A stretch of 64,000 bases of DNA, taken from Rhipidocladum racemiflorum. Taxonomy: Eukaryota > Streptophyta > Magnoliopsida > Poales > Poaceae. Positions 22,776 through 33,933 of this stretch are shown here, piece after piece. The stretch is from the NCBI GenBank assembly GCA_036346355.1, contig CM070583.1:6324001-6388000 (forward strand). The letters run 5' to 3'. How positions within the stretch are numbered: the first letter of the stretch is position 1; every line of letters begins with the position of its first letter. Under the pieces are notes generated by a model. That model had not been told where the DNA came from. It was given only the letters and a program-made list of their open reading frames with translations, and made no database searches. The position numbers were made by a program, and so were the translations under genes.

Positions 22776-24918
22776 CACTACTACAGAATGGTACAACACT
22801 ATCGATTCATCTATGTCGGTTTCCAATTTTTGAGGAAAAAACCGATTGTGATATCTATATGTAATTTGTAATTTTTGGAAACATGGTCATTACAATCGGT
22901 TTTAATATAGAACTGATTGTGATGACACCCCTCATCACAATCGGTTATAAGCTAGAACCGATTATGATGACACCCCTTCATCACAATCGGTTCTAGATTA
23001 GAACCGATTGTGATGTGTCTCACTAGGTTTTATATACCCTCGGGATAAACTCTCCTCTGTTGGTGTTCTAGAGCAAAAAAAAAAAAAAACCACCGCCACC
23101 GAAAAAATGTTAAGAGGGTAAGTTAAAGCCATAGCTTGAGGGGATTTTCCCTCATTTGTGGTATTCTTCAAATAATGAGCGTTCCTTCAAATTCCTTTAA
23201 TTTTGCATTAAGAAATTCGATTTTGATTTGGTGAATGCGTTACATGTCATTAGTGCTATTATGATTGAAATCAATATGGGTGAGAAATTATAAAATCCTC
23301 GAAAAGATGGTGGTTTGAGGGTAAAAATGAAACCCTAGCTTGAGGAGATTTCCCCTCATTTGTGTTTTTCTTCGAAAGGTGAGCATTCCTTCAAATCCCT
23401 TCAATTTTGCACTAGAAATTAAATTAAATTTTGATTTAGTGAATGTGTTACATGTCATTATTGTTGCAGGATAATGAGACAGTGAGCCGTGACGGGTCAA
23501 CACCTTGTTGGGTTTGTCGACCTCAAGATGGTTTGTACGACCATAGCTAGGCTTCAATCGGAGTTCCTTGTCAACTACATCAAGCAAGCATCGCATGCTG
23601 CGGCGGAAAAGGACTTCATTCTCTTCCTGTACCACGAGGAGTAAGTACTACTTTACCCTTCAATTACTTGTACACACTTAAACTGTATATGAACTTATTT
23701 GCTTGCACTGTGCCATTTAATAAGCAGCTATTGGGTTCTACTCGTGGTTATTCTGAGGGAAAATAAAGTCTACACTTTTAACTCACTCGAGAAGAGACCG
23801 ATGACCTACGCAATCAAACATGTTTTGTAGAAGTAAGTACATTCCTATAACCTAACATTTTACGTATTTAATTGTGTTCATTTTTTTTTTTTTTTGCCTC
23901 AATGGCATCTCTCCAATGTATATAGGGTTTTTTTGTCTTACGTTGCTGAAGGTGGACAGCACAATGACAAACGAGGTGACCAGCTGAAGTGGAAGCGCTT
24001 CAAGGTACAAGTGTCTAGCATATAATTTTTTTCTTACATCTATTATTCATTTCCTAATTTAAGTTTCTTTGTTCACAGTGTCATCAACAGGGGTGCAACG
24101 ACTTGTGCGGCTTTTACGTGATGCATCACATGCTGATCCTGGTCGGCGGTTCATAACTTTTCCCTAAGGTATAGAACTGATTATTGCACTACTATTAATA
24201 TAATACTACCAATGTGATATATGTTTACATGCATAATACTGTCAGCCTTTTACAATCAAATTTTAAAACTTAAATATATTAGTGCACTATTTTCTATTTT
24301 GCAGGACATTAATATCGCCCTGAAGAGCCTAAGCAATAAAGATATCTCAACAAATTACGAGACCGCATATGCCAATGGTACTGGACAGAAGTTATAGTGG
24401 AGGATTATAGATTTAGAGACCCGACAGCCGACAAGTTCTTACTAGTCTATATGTTTGTAAACAATATTAATTTTAATGTGATGTATACTGAATGTGATAT
24501 GCTTGTGTTGTGAATGTACATATATATTAGGAATGTTATGTGATATTGTGTTAGATATTGTCAATGTGATATGTGTGTACTATTTGTGTTTAAAGAACTG
24601 TGTGCTTAAAAAACTGAGTGAACTGACCACAGCACCCATCACAGTTGATTCTTTTGTGATGACACATATTATCACATCGGTTTCATATCCAACCAATTGT
24701 GATGAGTGTGTCATCGCAGTGAGTTCTAAATAAGAACCGACAGTGATGATGATGATGATGGGATTCTTTAAAAGAACCAACTGGGATAGCATATTATCAC
24801 TGTTGGGTTAAAACCGACTGTGATAGCGTTTTCTCATCACTATCTAATAACTTTGTGTCACCATCAAAATTAATTGTGATAACGAAAAAGAACCGATTGC
24901 GTACATTCCTTATTAGCG
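22776..24918 (+). mobile_element. Non-autonomous CACTA element carrying an Ulp1-like gene
   Basis: The left end is cactactacagaatgg. The right end reads cgctaataaggaatg in reverse complement, a partial match. Both ends are filled with subterminal words of the type 'atcacaatcggtt' and 'aaccgattgtgatga' in both orientations (22845-23010 and 24650-24900), the hallmark of CACTA elements. The flanking triplets tgg and agg match at 2 of 3 bases, so the right boundary is approximate. No transposase (TnpD) gene is present; the only gene content is the protease fragment at 23470-24143. Confidence 0.72.
23470..24143 (+). pseudogene. Ulp1-type (C48) cysteine protease fragment in CACTA
   Basis: Four exon-like blocks with good splice sites are visible: 23470-23640, 23728-23832, 23926-24004 and 24079-about 24143. 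They read KMVCTTIARLQSEFLVNYIK, then YWVLLVVILRENKVYTFNSL, then VAEGGQHNDKRGDQLKWKRF, then CHQQGCNDLCGFYVMHHM. These match the C48 (SUMO-protease-like) domain commonly carried by grass CACTA elements. The catalytic Cys (NDLCGFY) is present, but the position of the catalytic His (normally HWVLL) is Tyr, and an in-frame TAG stands at 23828-23830. No start codon or N-terminal part is seen. It is therefore a dead copy. Confidence 0.75.
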
Positions 24919-26602
24919 AGGGAATTGCCCTATGGGCCTTTCGGCAGGAGCATCACTTTTTGTTCAGCTAGGCTTCATGCAAATCGAAGAGGTGCAAGTG
25001 CAATCTGGCTCCCAGCTCATAACCCAAAAACTATTTCCACTTTTTATTGTCAATATTTTTTAGCTGTGAACCAATAATCTACTGGAGTACACTAGTTTTG
25101 CTTTGTTTTTTCCATTCCATCCGGAAGTGTGTTGGTTTTTTCTAACCACTTGACATTTTTTGCTGTTGCGTACGTATTAAGTCGAAATTTACTAAACAAC
25201 TTCGTTTTATAAAAAAAATGATTTGGTTTTTGAAAACCAATTAACTTGAAGCTAGCATTTTTCGTGTGTATATCGTGGCTTCAAAGACATAACAGTTTGT
25301 ACGGCAAAACACATATATGCAAGATGTGAATAATGAAATACAGATTTTTCTTAACATAAAATTGTATGTGCACCATAACCAACCTGTTCTTATTGATATA
25401 TAATCCAAATTCTAAATAAGGAGGCCGTGTCTGACAGAGCATAACAGAGGACCGTCGTCGGAAGACTTGGGCTGGAGCGGAGCAGAGACACAAAAAGTAG
25501 CTACAGTACTTTTGTCGAAGCTACAGTGCTTTTTGGCCTCCAGAACCGAACGCAACCGAAAGTAAGGTTTAAACATAGGATTTGTTGGGGGAAGGGGTGG
25601 CGGAGTTGAGGAAGGTGAGCACCGGAAAGGTTTCGATGACGTGAATCCAACGGTGGTGTCGGATTTTGAAGAGAATCAACGGATTGAGAGTAATCGACGA
25701 CGAACGACGGTTCAGCCGGGATGTTCAAACTCAAAATTCGTCGCCGTCCTGCAACGAAAAGTATAATTTCTTGAGGGCTTTTGTTCGTGGCGACGAGACG
25801 CTCGAGATGACGCAAACGGATTTTTAATTGACTCACCGGATCAAAAGATGACACAACGATATCAACGGTGGACATTCGGCGACGTTTTTTTGCAAGATTC
25901 CGAAGAAATGGAGTGGAGGCAGTTAGTTAGAAATGGACCTCCTGCGGAGGTCACTGTAGCCACGCGTTTTGTTTTTTTAATCGGTTTTATTCGCCAGCTA
26001 GTAAAAAAAAAATTGGACCAAACGGACTGGATCCGATGGAGATAATAAAAAACAAATAAAATTTTTTCAACGGGCTGGATCCGCGGGATTCGGCGTGAAA
26101 ATTTTTTAATTTTTTTTGCCGTGGACGGGAATAGCTAGATGTCACTGTATAGAGACTATTTCTATTATTTCATCTGCTGTGCGGCTAACATTAAAAAAAA
26201 TTCTGTATTTTCCGGTTTCAAAACAGCGGAGGGTGTTTTTTTTTTCTTTTTTGAGAGTCTGGCCCAGCTACTTAGGAGAATTTTCATCGAATTGCGATTC
26301 GATCCAGCCCAGCACAAGCGGTTAGTGCGTGCGCGCGAAATCCAATCTGGATCGTAAAATCTGTGCGCCATGCAATCTGGCCCGTAAAATTCTTTTCACT
26401 CACGCCTGCTCGGAACTCTTCGTCGTGCCGGCGGCCTGCACCTCCCGCAATTTACGTGTAACACCTGTGCCGGTCCCACATGTAAGAGGGAAAGAGAGAG
26501 TAGTATAAATACTGGAAAATAGTCACAGGAAAAAAAGGAAAAAAATATGGAATAGAAACTTGTTTTTCCCCTTTTTGCTTTCTTCTTCTTCTTTGTTCTG
26601 TA
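24919..26602. other. Intergenic/repetitive stretch without a clear gene
   Basis: Includes a moderately GC-rich block (25490-25960) with an open minus-strand frame (25875-25501, starting MSTVDIVVSSFDP). I remember this type as recurrent non-coding repeat in grasses rather than a gene. From 25970 to 26330 there are several poly-A/poly-T tracts. No element boundaries found. Confidence 0.35.
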
Positions 26603-27257
26603 CTAGAAACTCAAGCGCGGCGCACGCCGCACGCGTAAACGAAAAAAAAAATTGTATTTTTTTTCCCGGAGAAAAAACAGACTACGGAAACATTTTTCCC
26701 ATGCTCCGGAGAGTAAACGGACCACGAAAATATTTTTTTTTTGGGAAAAACGGAGAAAGGACCTGAACGAAAAGTGGAGGGACCTATTTGTTATAATTTT
26801 GGACTTGTTCGCTATTTCGAAGAAGTAAGAAAGGGCTCGTTCGCAATTCGTATTTAACGGGAGGCTCTTTGTGTAAAACGGCGAACGGAGGACCTAAATG
26901 CGAACCGAAAAAAATTATTTCCCACTCACAGAAAATTAAAAAGGACCTGTTCGTAAATGAAAAGGACCTATCCGTAATTTTAAAGAATCGGAGTTTTTTT
27001 TTTGCAAGAAAGGAAGAGAGAGTGGGTGGGGGTGACGTGGGGGGCTGTGGTGACCGGAAAGCTTCCGGCTGTAATATATGTAGTTATTTCCCACTCACAG
27101 AAAATTAAAAAGGACCTATTCGTAAATGAAAAGGACCTATCCGTAATTTTAAAGAATCGGAGTTTTTTTTTGGAAGAAAGGAAGAGAGAGTGGATGGGGG
27201 TGACGTGGGGGGCTGTGGTGACCGGAAAGCTTCCGGCTGTAATATATGTAGTATATA
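26603..27257 (-). mobile_element. Helitron, short non-autonomous (family A, copy 1)
   Basis: Read on the minus strand, the right-hand (3') end shows a GC-rich hairpin (gcggcgtgcgccgcgc) followed about 12 nt later by CTAG next to a T: the Helitron terminus at 26603-26606. The body shares words with the copies at 50917 and 53450, such as 'aaagggctcgttcg', 'gagaaaggacct' and 'ggtgacgtgg'. The 5' end is not clean: it runs to the 3' terminus of the next Helitron at 27258 and includes a recent 169-bp tandem duplication. Confidence 0.7.
26918..27254. repeat. Recent tandem duplication, 169-bp period, two copies
   Basis: The segment starting 'atttcccactcacagaaaa' and ending 'ggctgtaatatatgtag' occurs twice in a row (about 26918-27086 and 27087-27254). 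The copies differ by only a handful of bases, for example ggacctgttcg/ggacctattcg and gtgggtgg/gtggatgg. Confidence 0.85.
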
Positions 27258-27479
27258 CTAGGAAGATTAGCGCGGCGTGCGCCGTGCCCGTGACCGACCA
27301 AGACAAAAATTCATTTTTTTAGGTTTTTTCGAAGAAAGGTTTTATACGTTTTTTTTGAATTTTTGAGGTCTTTAAAAAAAATCATTTTGTGAAGTTATTA
27401 TTGATGTAGTTTGAGCGGGGAAAAAATTTCTTGCGACAAGTTGGAACTCTCGTAAAAAAAATTAGAAATCGGCCCTATG

Positions 27480-27830
27480 AAAACTCATGAAAAGGGTAAT
27501 TTTAGAGGGGTATTGCAAAAGATTGGATCTTTATGTAATTTTGGATGATTTTAGAGGGGTATTGCAAAAGATTGAACCTTTATGTAATTTTGGGTATTTT
27601 TAGTTTTTTCAGGAAAAAGGGGAATTTTAGAAGGATTTTGATTTTTTTTTTTTACCTTTATGTAATTTTAGAGGGGTATTGGAAAAGTTTAGACCTCTAT
27701 GTAATTTCTGGTATTTAAAGCGGGGAATTTTAGAGGGATATTGGAAAATTTTGGACCATTATGTTTTTAGAAGGGTATTGGAAAAGCTTAGATCTTTATG
27801 TAATTTCTGGTATTTTGAGTTTTTTTCGGG
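27480..27830. repeat. Tandem 'agaggggtattg...atgtaatttt' repeat in Helitron
   Basis: Five to six units of about 50-60 bp contain 'ttttagaggggtattg', 'aaaag', 'gacctttatgtaatttt'. Units are imperfect and one is extended by poly-T. Confidence 0.65.
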
Positions 27831-28080
27831 AAAAACGGGCGCCATGCAGTGTAATGCCGTGCAAGCCAGCCACGCGCTGACGCAGTTGAGAAAGATGAAC
27901 ATGTGTCACCCTAATGACACAGTTGAGAAAGATGAACATGTAGACGGAAAGAGCAATGTCACTGCATATATAAATAAGCAGCGCAAGGATGTACCATTTC
28001 ATTAAGCAGGATGAAGTTCAATCTCAAGACTTTATTTTGTGGACCATCGCCAATACTCATTCACTTGTGTTATTCCGAAC

Positions 28081-28840
28081 TACCTGTAAGCACAGGAAAG
28101 CGATGAGCACTGAAACAGTCAAAGCAAAATAGTTGGCATAAGAACATATATGGAAATGAAGCTGGAAAAGGCTGTGAAATACACAGCCAAAATGTTAAAA
28201 TACGAATGTAGAAAAACACAGTAAAAATGAAGCGGAATCAGACATATGTAAGCAAAAGTATCTCAGATCGATTCATAGCACTTGTATACATATTGAAACC
28301 AAAATACGCAAGAGATATCACATATGTACATAATATATGTAGAGGAAACAAAAGGGGATAATAAAAAGGGAGTAAAGCCACTGTCACTGAGATGGCATCA
28401 GGCTTATAAGCTTTAGGTTGACATGGAGCATATTAGATCATACTAAATATAGCCTAATAAGAGGACGTAGATATACAAACTACTTGTAAGCACAGCAAAG
28501 CGATGAACACTGAAACAGTGAAAGCACCATACTTGGCACAAAGAACAGATATGGAAAGGCAGCTAGAAAAGGCTGTGAAATTTATAGACAAAAGGTTAAA
28601 ATATAGATGTAGAAGAATACAGGAAAAAATGGAGCAAAAGAAGACATATGTAAGCTAAAATACCTTGGATTGATTCAAACCACTTGTATACATATTGGAA
28701 TCCAAATACGTAACAGATTTCACATGTGTATATAATATATGTAGAGGAAATAAAAGGGGATAATAAAAAGGGAGTAAAGCTACTGCTATTGAGATGGCAT
28801 CAGGTCTTATAAGCTTTAGGTTAACTGATATCTTTCTATT
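28081..28840. repeat. Two-copy tandem duplication, ~400-bp period
   Basis: The segment beginning 'tacctgtaagcacagg' (28081) recurs as 'tacttgtaagcacagc' (28481). Order is conserved through 'aagcgatga', 'aaaaggctgtgaaat', 'cacttgtatacatattg', 'aggggataataaaaagggagtaaagc' and 'gagatggcatcagg'. Divergence is clearly higher than in the 169-bp duplication, so this is older. It lies between the helicase remains and the Helitron 3' end. Confidence 0.8.
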
Positions 28841-28851
28841 GCAGATACAGT

Positions 28852-29942
28852 GCAATCTTGCGCAGAGTTTGGCCTTGGCACTTATTGATGGTCATTGCAT
28901 AATAAATTTTAATAGGGAATTGTCAACGCTGTAGTGAAACAGCCATTTTGAACTCTTGGCATTCAAAACTATTCATGGTATATACATACGTTTTTCCCAA
29001 TATGCGAGCCCGTCATTATTTTTGCTTCAAGAACATGATCTCCAAGTCTAAGTAGCAAAAGGCGAGTACCATTCCACAAACCTATAGAGTGGTTGATATT
29101 TGGAAGCAGAACAACGGGTACACCAATTTTAAGAGGAAGGTTATGATTTGGGAAATTTTTTACATTAATTGAATGCAGGAATTCAGGTGGATACAAAATA
29201 TAGACATTGGCTAGTTGCTCAAATGTATTTGCAATGATATCATAATTTAAATATTCCTTCACAATACTTGGGACCTCCAAAAGCATAGCAACATTTAATT
29301 GGTCAACAGTAACATTAATTGGAGAAACAATAGCACGATCCGCTATATAAGGCACTAAAGCATAGTTCTGAGAGAAATCGTCATAAACATCATCAATGAT
29401 TTCAATCATATTATCTCCAATAGGCCGAATTAATAAATCATTTGGTATTTTTATCCATGCTGGCCATACATCAGAGGGCTGTTTCTCCGTAAGCAAACGG
29501 CCTTCACCAATATAAAGTACCCACTGGGCAAATCTTGTTAGTTCATGTTTCTGTTCAAGTGATATGACAAATGTATTTAGTTGCACGTTAATAGAAAGAC
29601 GAAGGATCCGAACATGTTTTCACAAACTGGATTTCAATAATGAAGCATTTATAGTATCATTATGACCACCACCCTCTATAACTGGTAATATCTGCCTAAA
29701 GTCTCCACCGAGCAAAATTCGATCAAGCGGTTCGAAACACCGCCCGTGTGTCATGGGTGCTTCATGCTAGAGAATCAAAGAACATTTTCTAATTAATTCT
29801 GCAAGCACGGTCTGACGATGTAGACCACATAGGCTTCGATCATGGATATCAATTGGAATCCTAAACCGTGAATGAGCAGTTCGACCACCAGGCAAGAACA
29901 ATGCGGCAACTCTAGATGAGGCAGCAGAATATGAACCGGCGG
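28852..29942 (-). pseudogene. Helitron PIF1-like helicase, C-terminal remains
   Basis: Reading leftwards the frame gives AALFLPGGRTAHSRFRIPID, then (after a TAG) EAPMTHGRCFEPLDRILLGGDFRQILPVIEGG. Next is a 205-codon open stretch (29586-28969) with DLLIRPIGDNMIEIIDDVY and GVPVVLLPNINHSIGLWNGTR. After a frame change comes QFPIKIYYAMTINKCQGQTL. These are PIF1/Helitron helicase motifs II-VI (DEAP-type box, GGDFRQ, QFP...AMTINK-QGQT). The Walker A region and everything N-terminal are missing. At least two stops and one frameshift break it. Plant Helitrons use this helicase for rolling-circle movement; this copy cannot. Confidence 0.8.
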
Positions 29943-29953
29943 TACCGCGGTAC

Positions 29954-30630
29954 CTGTGGCTGATCTGCTTGAAATGATCCCTGATCCGGCGGTGGTGCTG
30001 GAGCACGGCGGCGACGTCAGCGAACCTCCTGAACGCCTGCGCGAACCCCACCATTCCCAGTATCTGCAGGTAGCAGATGATCCAGAACAGGACGCAGACC
30101 ATGAAGAAGACGGCGGTGCGGTACACCCAGGAGGCGACCTCGAGGGCGCACGTGGTGGCGGACCACCAGGGCGAGTGGAAGGGCGTGGCGGTGCAGTACC
30201 AGTAGACCCTGTAGGCGGCGTCGGCGAGGAAGCAGGGCACGACGAAGCAGGCGAGTAGGCGGAAGGAGCGGCCGAGCTGCGCGACGTAACCCACGCGCAC
30301 GTTGTCGGAGCCGTGGCAGAGGCGGTGGCGGTAAAGGACTCGGCAGAGCCCGACGCGGAGGAGCGCGCAGAGGGAGAGGTAGGCGAGGGAGGCGCCCAGG
30401 GTGAGGGAGACCTGGACCTGCACGTCGAAGGGCCGCGGCGCGGTTTCCGGTGTCGCGAGGCGGACCCCCGAGGGCGTCGCGACGGCGAAGAGGAGGAAGA
30501 AGCGAAGGGCACGCGGGGGTGGGGGTGCGGGGACAAATGGAAGAGGTTTCTCGAACGGGCAGGAGGAAGAGCGGATGTGGAGGGGCTCCGGACGCTCGAA
30601 ACGGAATGAGGCGACGAAAACGGAACGCAC
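29954..30630 (-). pseudogene. DUF3537 membrane-protein gene, exon 1 only (captured fragment)
   Basis: About 225 codons, GC-rich, open from ATG at 30630. Recognisable DUF3537 features include FDVQVQVSLTLGASLAYLSL, RVGYVAQLGRSFRLLACFVV, ALEVASWVYRTAVFFMVCVL and AVLQHHRRIRDHFKQISHR, with at least three hydrophobic membrane segments. In intact plant genes I recall the first exon ending at this ISHR/FR point. Here too a consensus donor (CACAG|GTACC) follows at 29954/29953, then about 10 bases later the sequence changes into helicase code. The frame happens to stay open across the join, giving a 287-codon chimera. Later DUF3537 exons are absent nearby, so this is a fragment. Its GC content and ORF integrity suggest a recent capture. 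Confidence 0.7.
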
Positions 30631-30680
30631 GAAGGAGCGACGCGCGGACAGCGTCGGAGCGCTCCAAACCTCCGGAACTT

Positions 30681-32949
30681 AATACAGCTATAATTTGTTG
30701 CCCTGTTCTTCGTTCTTGGTTGTCTGAAACCTCTTCCTCGCTAACATCTCACGTGCTGATTTACTCAGTGTCAAGGGGTGTGACATTACGGCGGCCGATC
30801 TCCACGGTCTCCGCCGCCGCCGCCTCTCCGAAACCCTTTCTGCGGCGGCGTCATCGCCGTTAACTGGAGGCGGTGCTGGCCCTGGGCGCCTTCACCTTCG
30901 AGAGGCATCCCGTCCCGTCATTGACCTGTTGCTGTGGTTGCTGAAGTTGTGTAGTATACCGCCCCTTCCTCGATAAAAAAGATTCCCTCAGGAAACTTCG
31001 GATGATCCTCTCCGGGGATTTGAGCTCAGTCAATTTCATCGTATTTGCAACTCCTAGCTTCGGAAAGCACATTGCTACCTGAATGTCGTGGTATTTTGCT
31101 CACTGTTTATGCAATTGTGGAGTTTGATGGTTATTGTTTTGATGCATTCAGTCATGTATGCTGCTTTTTGGTGAAACCCTCTGGTTGTTTATTCAGTGTC
31201 TGACATATCTCAGTGGTCACTTGTATACCTGTATGTCCACCTGAATCATCAAGTTGACAAAGAAGAGTGAGATGATGTACTGATTTGGGGAGATATCTTT
31301 TTCAGTCAGATAGATGGTTTGTGGAAAGTGGAAACAATCGTACCGGAGCGCTAACTTTTCAGGTACCTTCCTACTAGTTGTCTTTTTGCTGAGCTATCTA
31401 TTACATTCATTAATGTACTACATGTTACTGTTGCATCCTTTTAATCTTTGGCTTCCCACCAAACCATAGCATGATCACCACAGCATCCATGTATCTTATT
31501 CTAAAATAAAATGCGTTGTTCTTAAGAAAAGAGCTGCATGTTTTTTTTGATCTATGGTGTTAGGTTTGGGGCCATGTTTGATGCAACTTCGTTATGACAT
31601 TCAGCAGTCTGCAGTTCTGCACACTATATGGAATTATGGAGTAGCTGTACTTATTGTTCATTTTTCTTGAGTTTACATCTTATCTGCAGTTTAATGTAAT
31701 CATGAAAATCACCTGTGTTATTCCCCGGCATATTTTACCCTCTGTGAAATTACAGTATCTAAGGTAGACTTCAGTAATTGCTATAATACGACAAATGATT
31801 CCTAGAGGAGGCATTGAATACCATGTCGATGTCCAAAACGTCAGCTTTTTAAGACCGGAGGGAGTAAATCAAATAACAAAATACAAGTAGAAGCATAAAT
31901 GGATTAATACATTATCTTGTGTATCACTTTTACATGAACCATAAATTTGTTGCTTGCACACTGGAGATTTGTGTCAAAGCTAGGATATATTTGGCGGTCT
32001 TAACTTTTGAATCATGCTGATGAGCATACCCATTTTGCACGGCTGGAGGCAATGATACCTCAATAGTGTAGCTCCATAAGTGTAAGGCGTACTTGGTGGT
32101 CCAATGCCCCATTGTTCATGCATCCTGGTAAAAAGATTATAATATGTTGTACCATAAATATAGACTTGCTGTGCCACTGATTTACATTTAATTTCTCTTC
32201 ATTCTACTGTATTATGAGCTAGTATTACTTTGCTTCAGCAAAAGTATCAAGGTTTTTCCCTTCATAATATACTGCCAATACACCAGATAGTTTTGTCACA
32301 TTGTTAAGTTGTCCTATCTTGTATATGCAAGCTATTGTGCCATGAAAGTTGGCTTGATTTTCGAACCGGAATTAGTTTTCCAGTTCTTAATTTCGAAATG
32401 AGCTAGAACACGACGTCTTTCGCAAACTCATGCAAAGTATTTATTCTCCATCTAAAACACTTACTAAGATGAGTATTCATCTTGATTAGCAGAAGCTGGC
32501 AGAGAGTTATCTGAATCTTCTGATGTGTGCGTTGTTGCACGCAGAATGCCAGAATGGTAGTCTGACATGTGAGTAACTCTTGTACTATACCCAATGCAGT
32601 GAAAATACTAGTACGTCCCTAGGGACCATGAGAGGTGTTCCTCTGCCACTGCATGGCACTGGAAAGAGCTGACCCACTATTCAAGACAAGGTATAAAGCC
32701 ACTCCCCACACAAGCACCAATACCAAATAAATGCACACTGTTGTTTTGCTGTATTTTGCCCCTGCAATTACTTCTCACCTCCTGCCTTGCCCACCATGGA
32801 GGAGGATGCTTGCTTGCAAGCCATGCACAATGGATCAGGATTGGGGTTGATCTTTCCAACGCAAGTGATTCTGATACCTCAGATCCAGAACAAGGTGACT
32901 TCAGATCATTTTTATCACGATGACTTTCTGTTCTTGGTATTCGGTAGTA
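30681..32949. other. Region without a supported gene; GC-rich start
   Basis: The first ~350 bp (30690-31070) are GC-rich and look like another exon fragment (plus-strand frame with RRPISTVSAAAASPKPFLRR; minus frame 31072-30860), possibly a further captured piece of the Helitron. A one-ended Stowaway remnant (gtcgatgtccaaaacg...ccggagggagta) lies at about 31824-31867. At 32693 a tataaagcc precedes an ATG at 32796 opening MEEDACLQAMHNGSG. I cannot confirm it as a gene. The rest is AT-rich. Confidence 0.35.
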
Positions 32950-33184
32950 CTCCCTCTGTCCCACAAAGAGTGCATTTCTAGGATTTTTAATACAGATTAG
33001 TGTGCAAGGTAAATGACCAATGTGACCCTCATTACTCCATACATAAGCATGCTGGTGCTTCGGTTTCCACAAGCACTTAAATGAGCATGCATACACTTAC
33101 AGCTGGGCCCTACGGACTAAAAATGCACTCTTTGTGGGACAAAATTTGAACACTAGAAATGCACTCTTTGTGGGACAGAGGGAG
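32950..33184. mobile_element. Stowaway-type MITE (ctccctctgtcccacaaagag)
   Basis: The 235-bp element has inverted ends ctccctctgtcccacaaaga / tctttgtgggacagagggag and TA target duplications (32948-32949, 33185-33186). The right inverted end is present twice in tandem (33120-33142 and 33158-33184). Confidence 0.88.
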
Positions 33185-33214
33185 TAGTATTTAGATTAGA
33201 ACATGGCCCACCAG

Positions 33215-33933
33215 TAGGGGTGGAATTTTAGCTCGAGGCTCGAGGCTCGGCTCAGGCTCGGCTCGGCTCGGTGCGGCTTGGCTCGGCTCGCATGGCCAAC
33301 GAGCCGAGCCCGAGCCTACCGCCTGTCTCGCCAGTTAACGAGCCGAGCCCGAGCTTCGTGGCGGCTCGTTAGGCTCGTTAGGCTGATCATTGAGTTATAT
33401 AAGGTATGAATTCACAATACAGTAATTAGTATACCCAATGCTAGACATCTAATGAGCAATGCTTGTCTTACCTTACTTTTTGAGTTTACTCTTCTTAGTA
33501 CTTCAAATGTCTTGTATTGGGTCTACTGATTACTTTTGCACAGATAAAAGTAAGCGGAGTATTCTTTTTCCAAATTACATGTTTGCAGTTTTATAAACTG
33601 AAAGAGCAGTCTAACCATCTGTGCTTAAAAAGGCGTCCCATAAATGTGAAATTGCTTCTTAACCGAACCCTAGAGGAGGCTGAAGCCTGAGAACGATGAG
33701 AATGGATGGAGGAGCTTCGTTTTTTTGTGAGAATGAAGGGCATTTAGGCCCTTGCCAGTGCCCTTGTAGGCCGGCTCGCGAGCCGGCTCGAGGCTCGAGG
33801 CTCGAGCGAGCCCGAGCCGAGCTCAAGATTGAACTCGATGTATGCAACGAGCCGGGCTCGGCTCGGCTCGAAAACTGGCGAGCTCGGCCGAGCCGAGCCG
33901 AGCTCGGCTCGGCTCGGCTCGATTCCATCCCTA
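33215..33933. mobile_element. hAT-type element with 'ggctcggctc' ends (copy 2)
   Basis: Bounded by a perfect 8-bp duplication cccaccag (33207-33214, 33934-33941). The ends taggggtggaattttagctc and ctcgattccatccctа-side sequence are inverted. The subterminal regions are 'gagccgagcc'-rich as in 11573-12462, but the interior (33390-33760) is AT-rich and unrelated. The two copies therefore share ends only. Confidence 0.87.

Larger units (their letters stand above)
27258..30680 (-). mobile_element. Large Helitron with PIF1 helicase remains and captured gene exon
   Basis: The minus-strand 3' end at 27258-27261 has the hairpin ggcacggcgcacgccgcgc, then taatcttC CTAG beside T. In the same orientation, further 5', lie two tandem-repeat blocks, PIF1/Helitron helicase coding remains (about 28852-29942) and the DUF3537 exon (29954-30630). 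This order (coding, then 3' hairpin) is right for a Helitron. The 5' TC end could not be fixed, so the right boundary is a minimum. The Rep domain and the helicase Walker A region are absent, so the copy is not autonomous. Confidence 0.6.

Noticed and set aside
22776..24918. Full autonomous CACTA element
   Set aside because: No transposase coding region, and the right terminus is imperfect.
28969..29586. 205-codon open frame as an intact host gene
   Set aside because: It is an internal piece of Helitron helicase, with flanking homologous sequence broken by stops and a frameshift.
31930..32177. Minus-strand frames with a phrase like WTTKYALHLWSYTIEVSLPP
   Set aside because: Looks protein-like but I could not place it in a family or find neighbouring exons.
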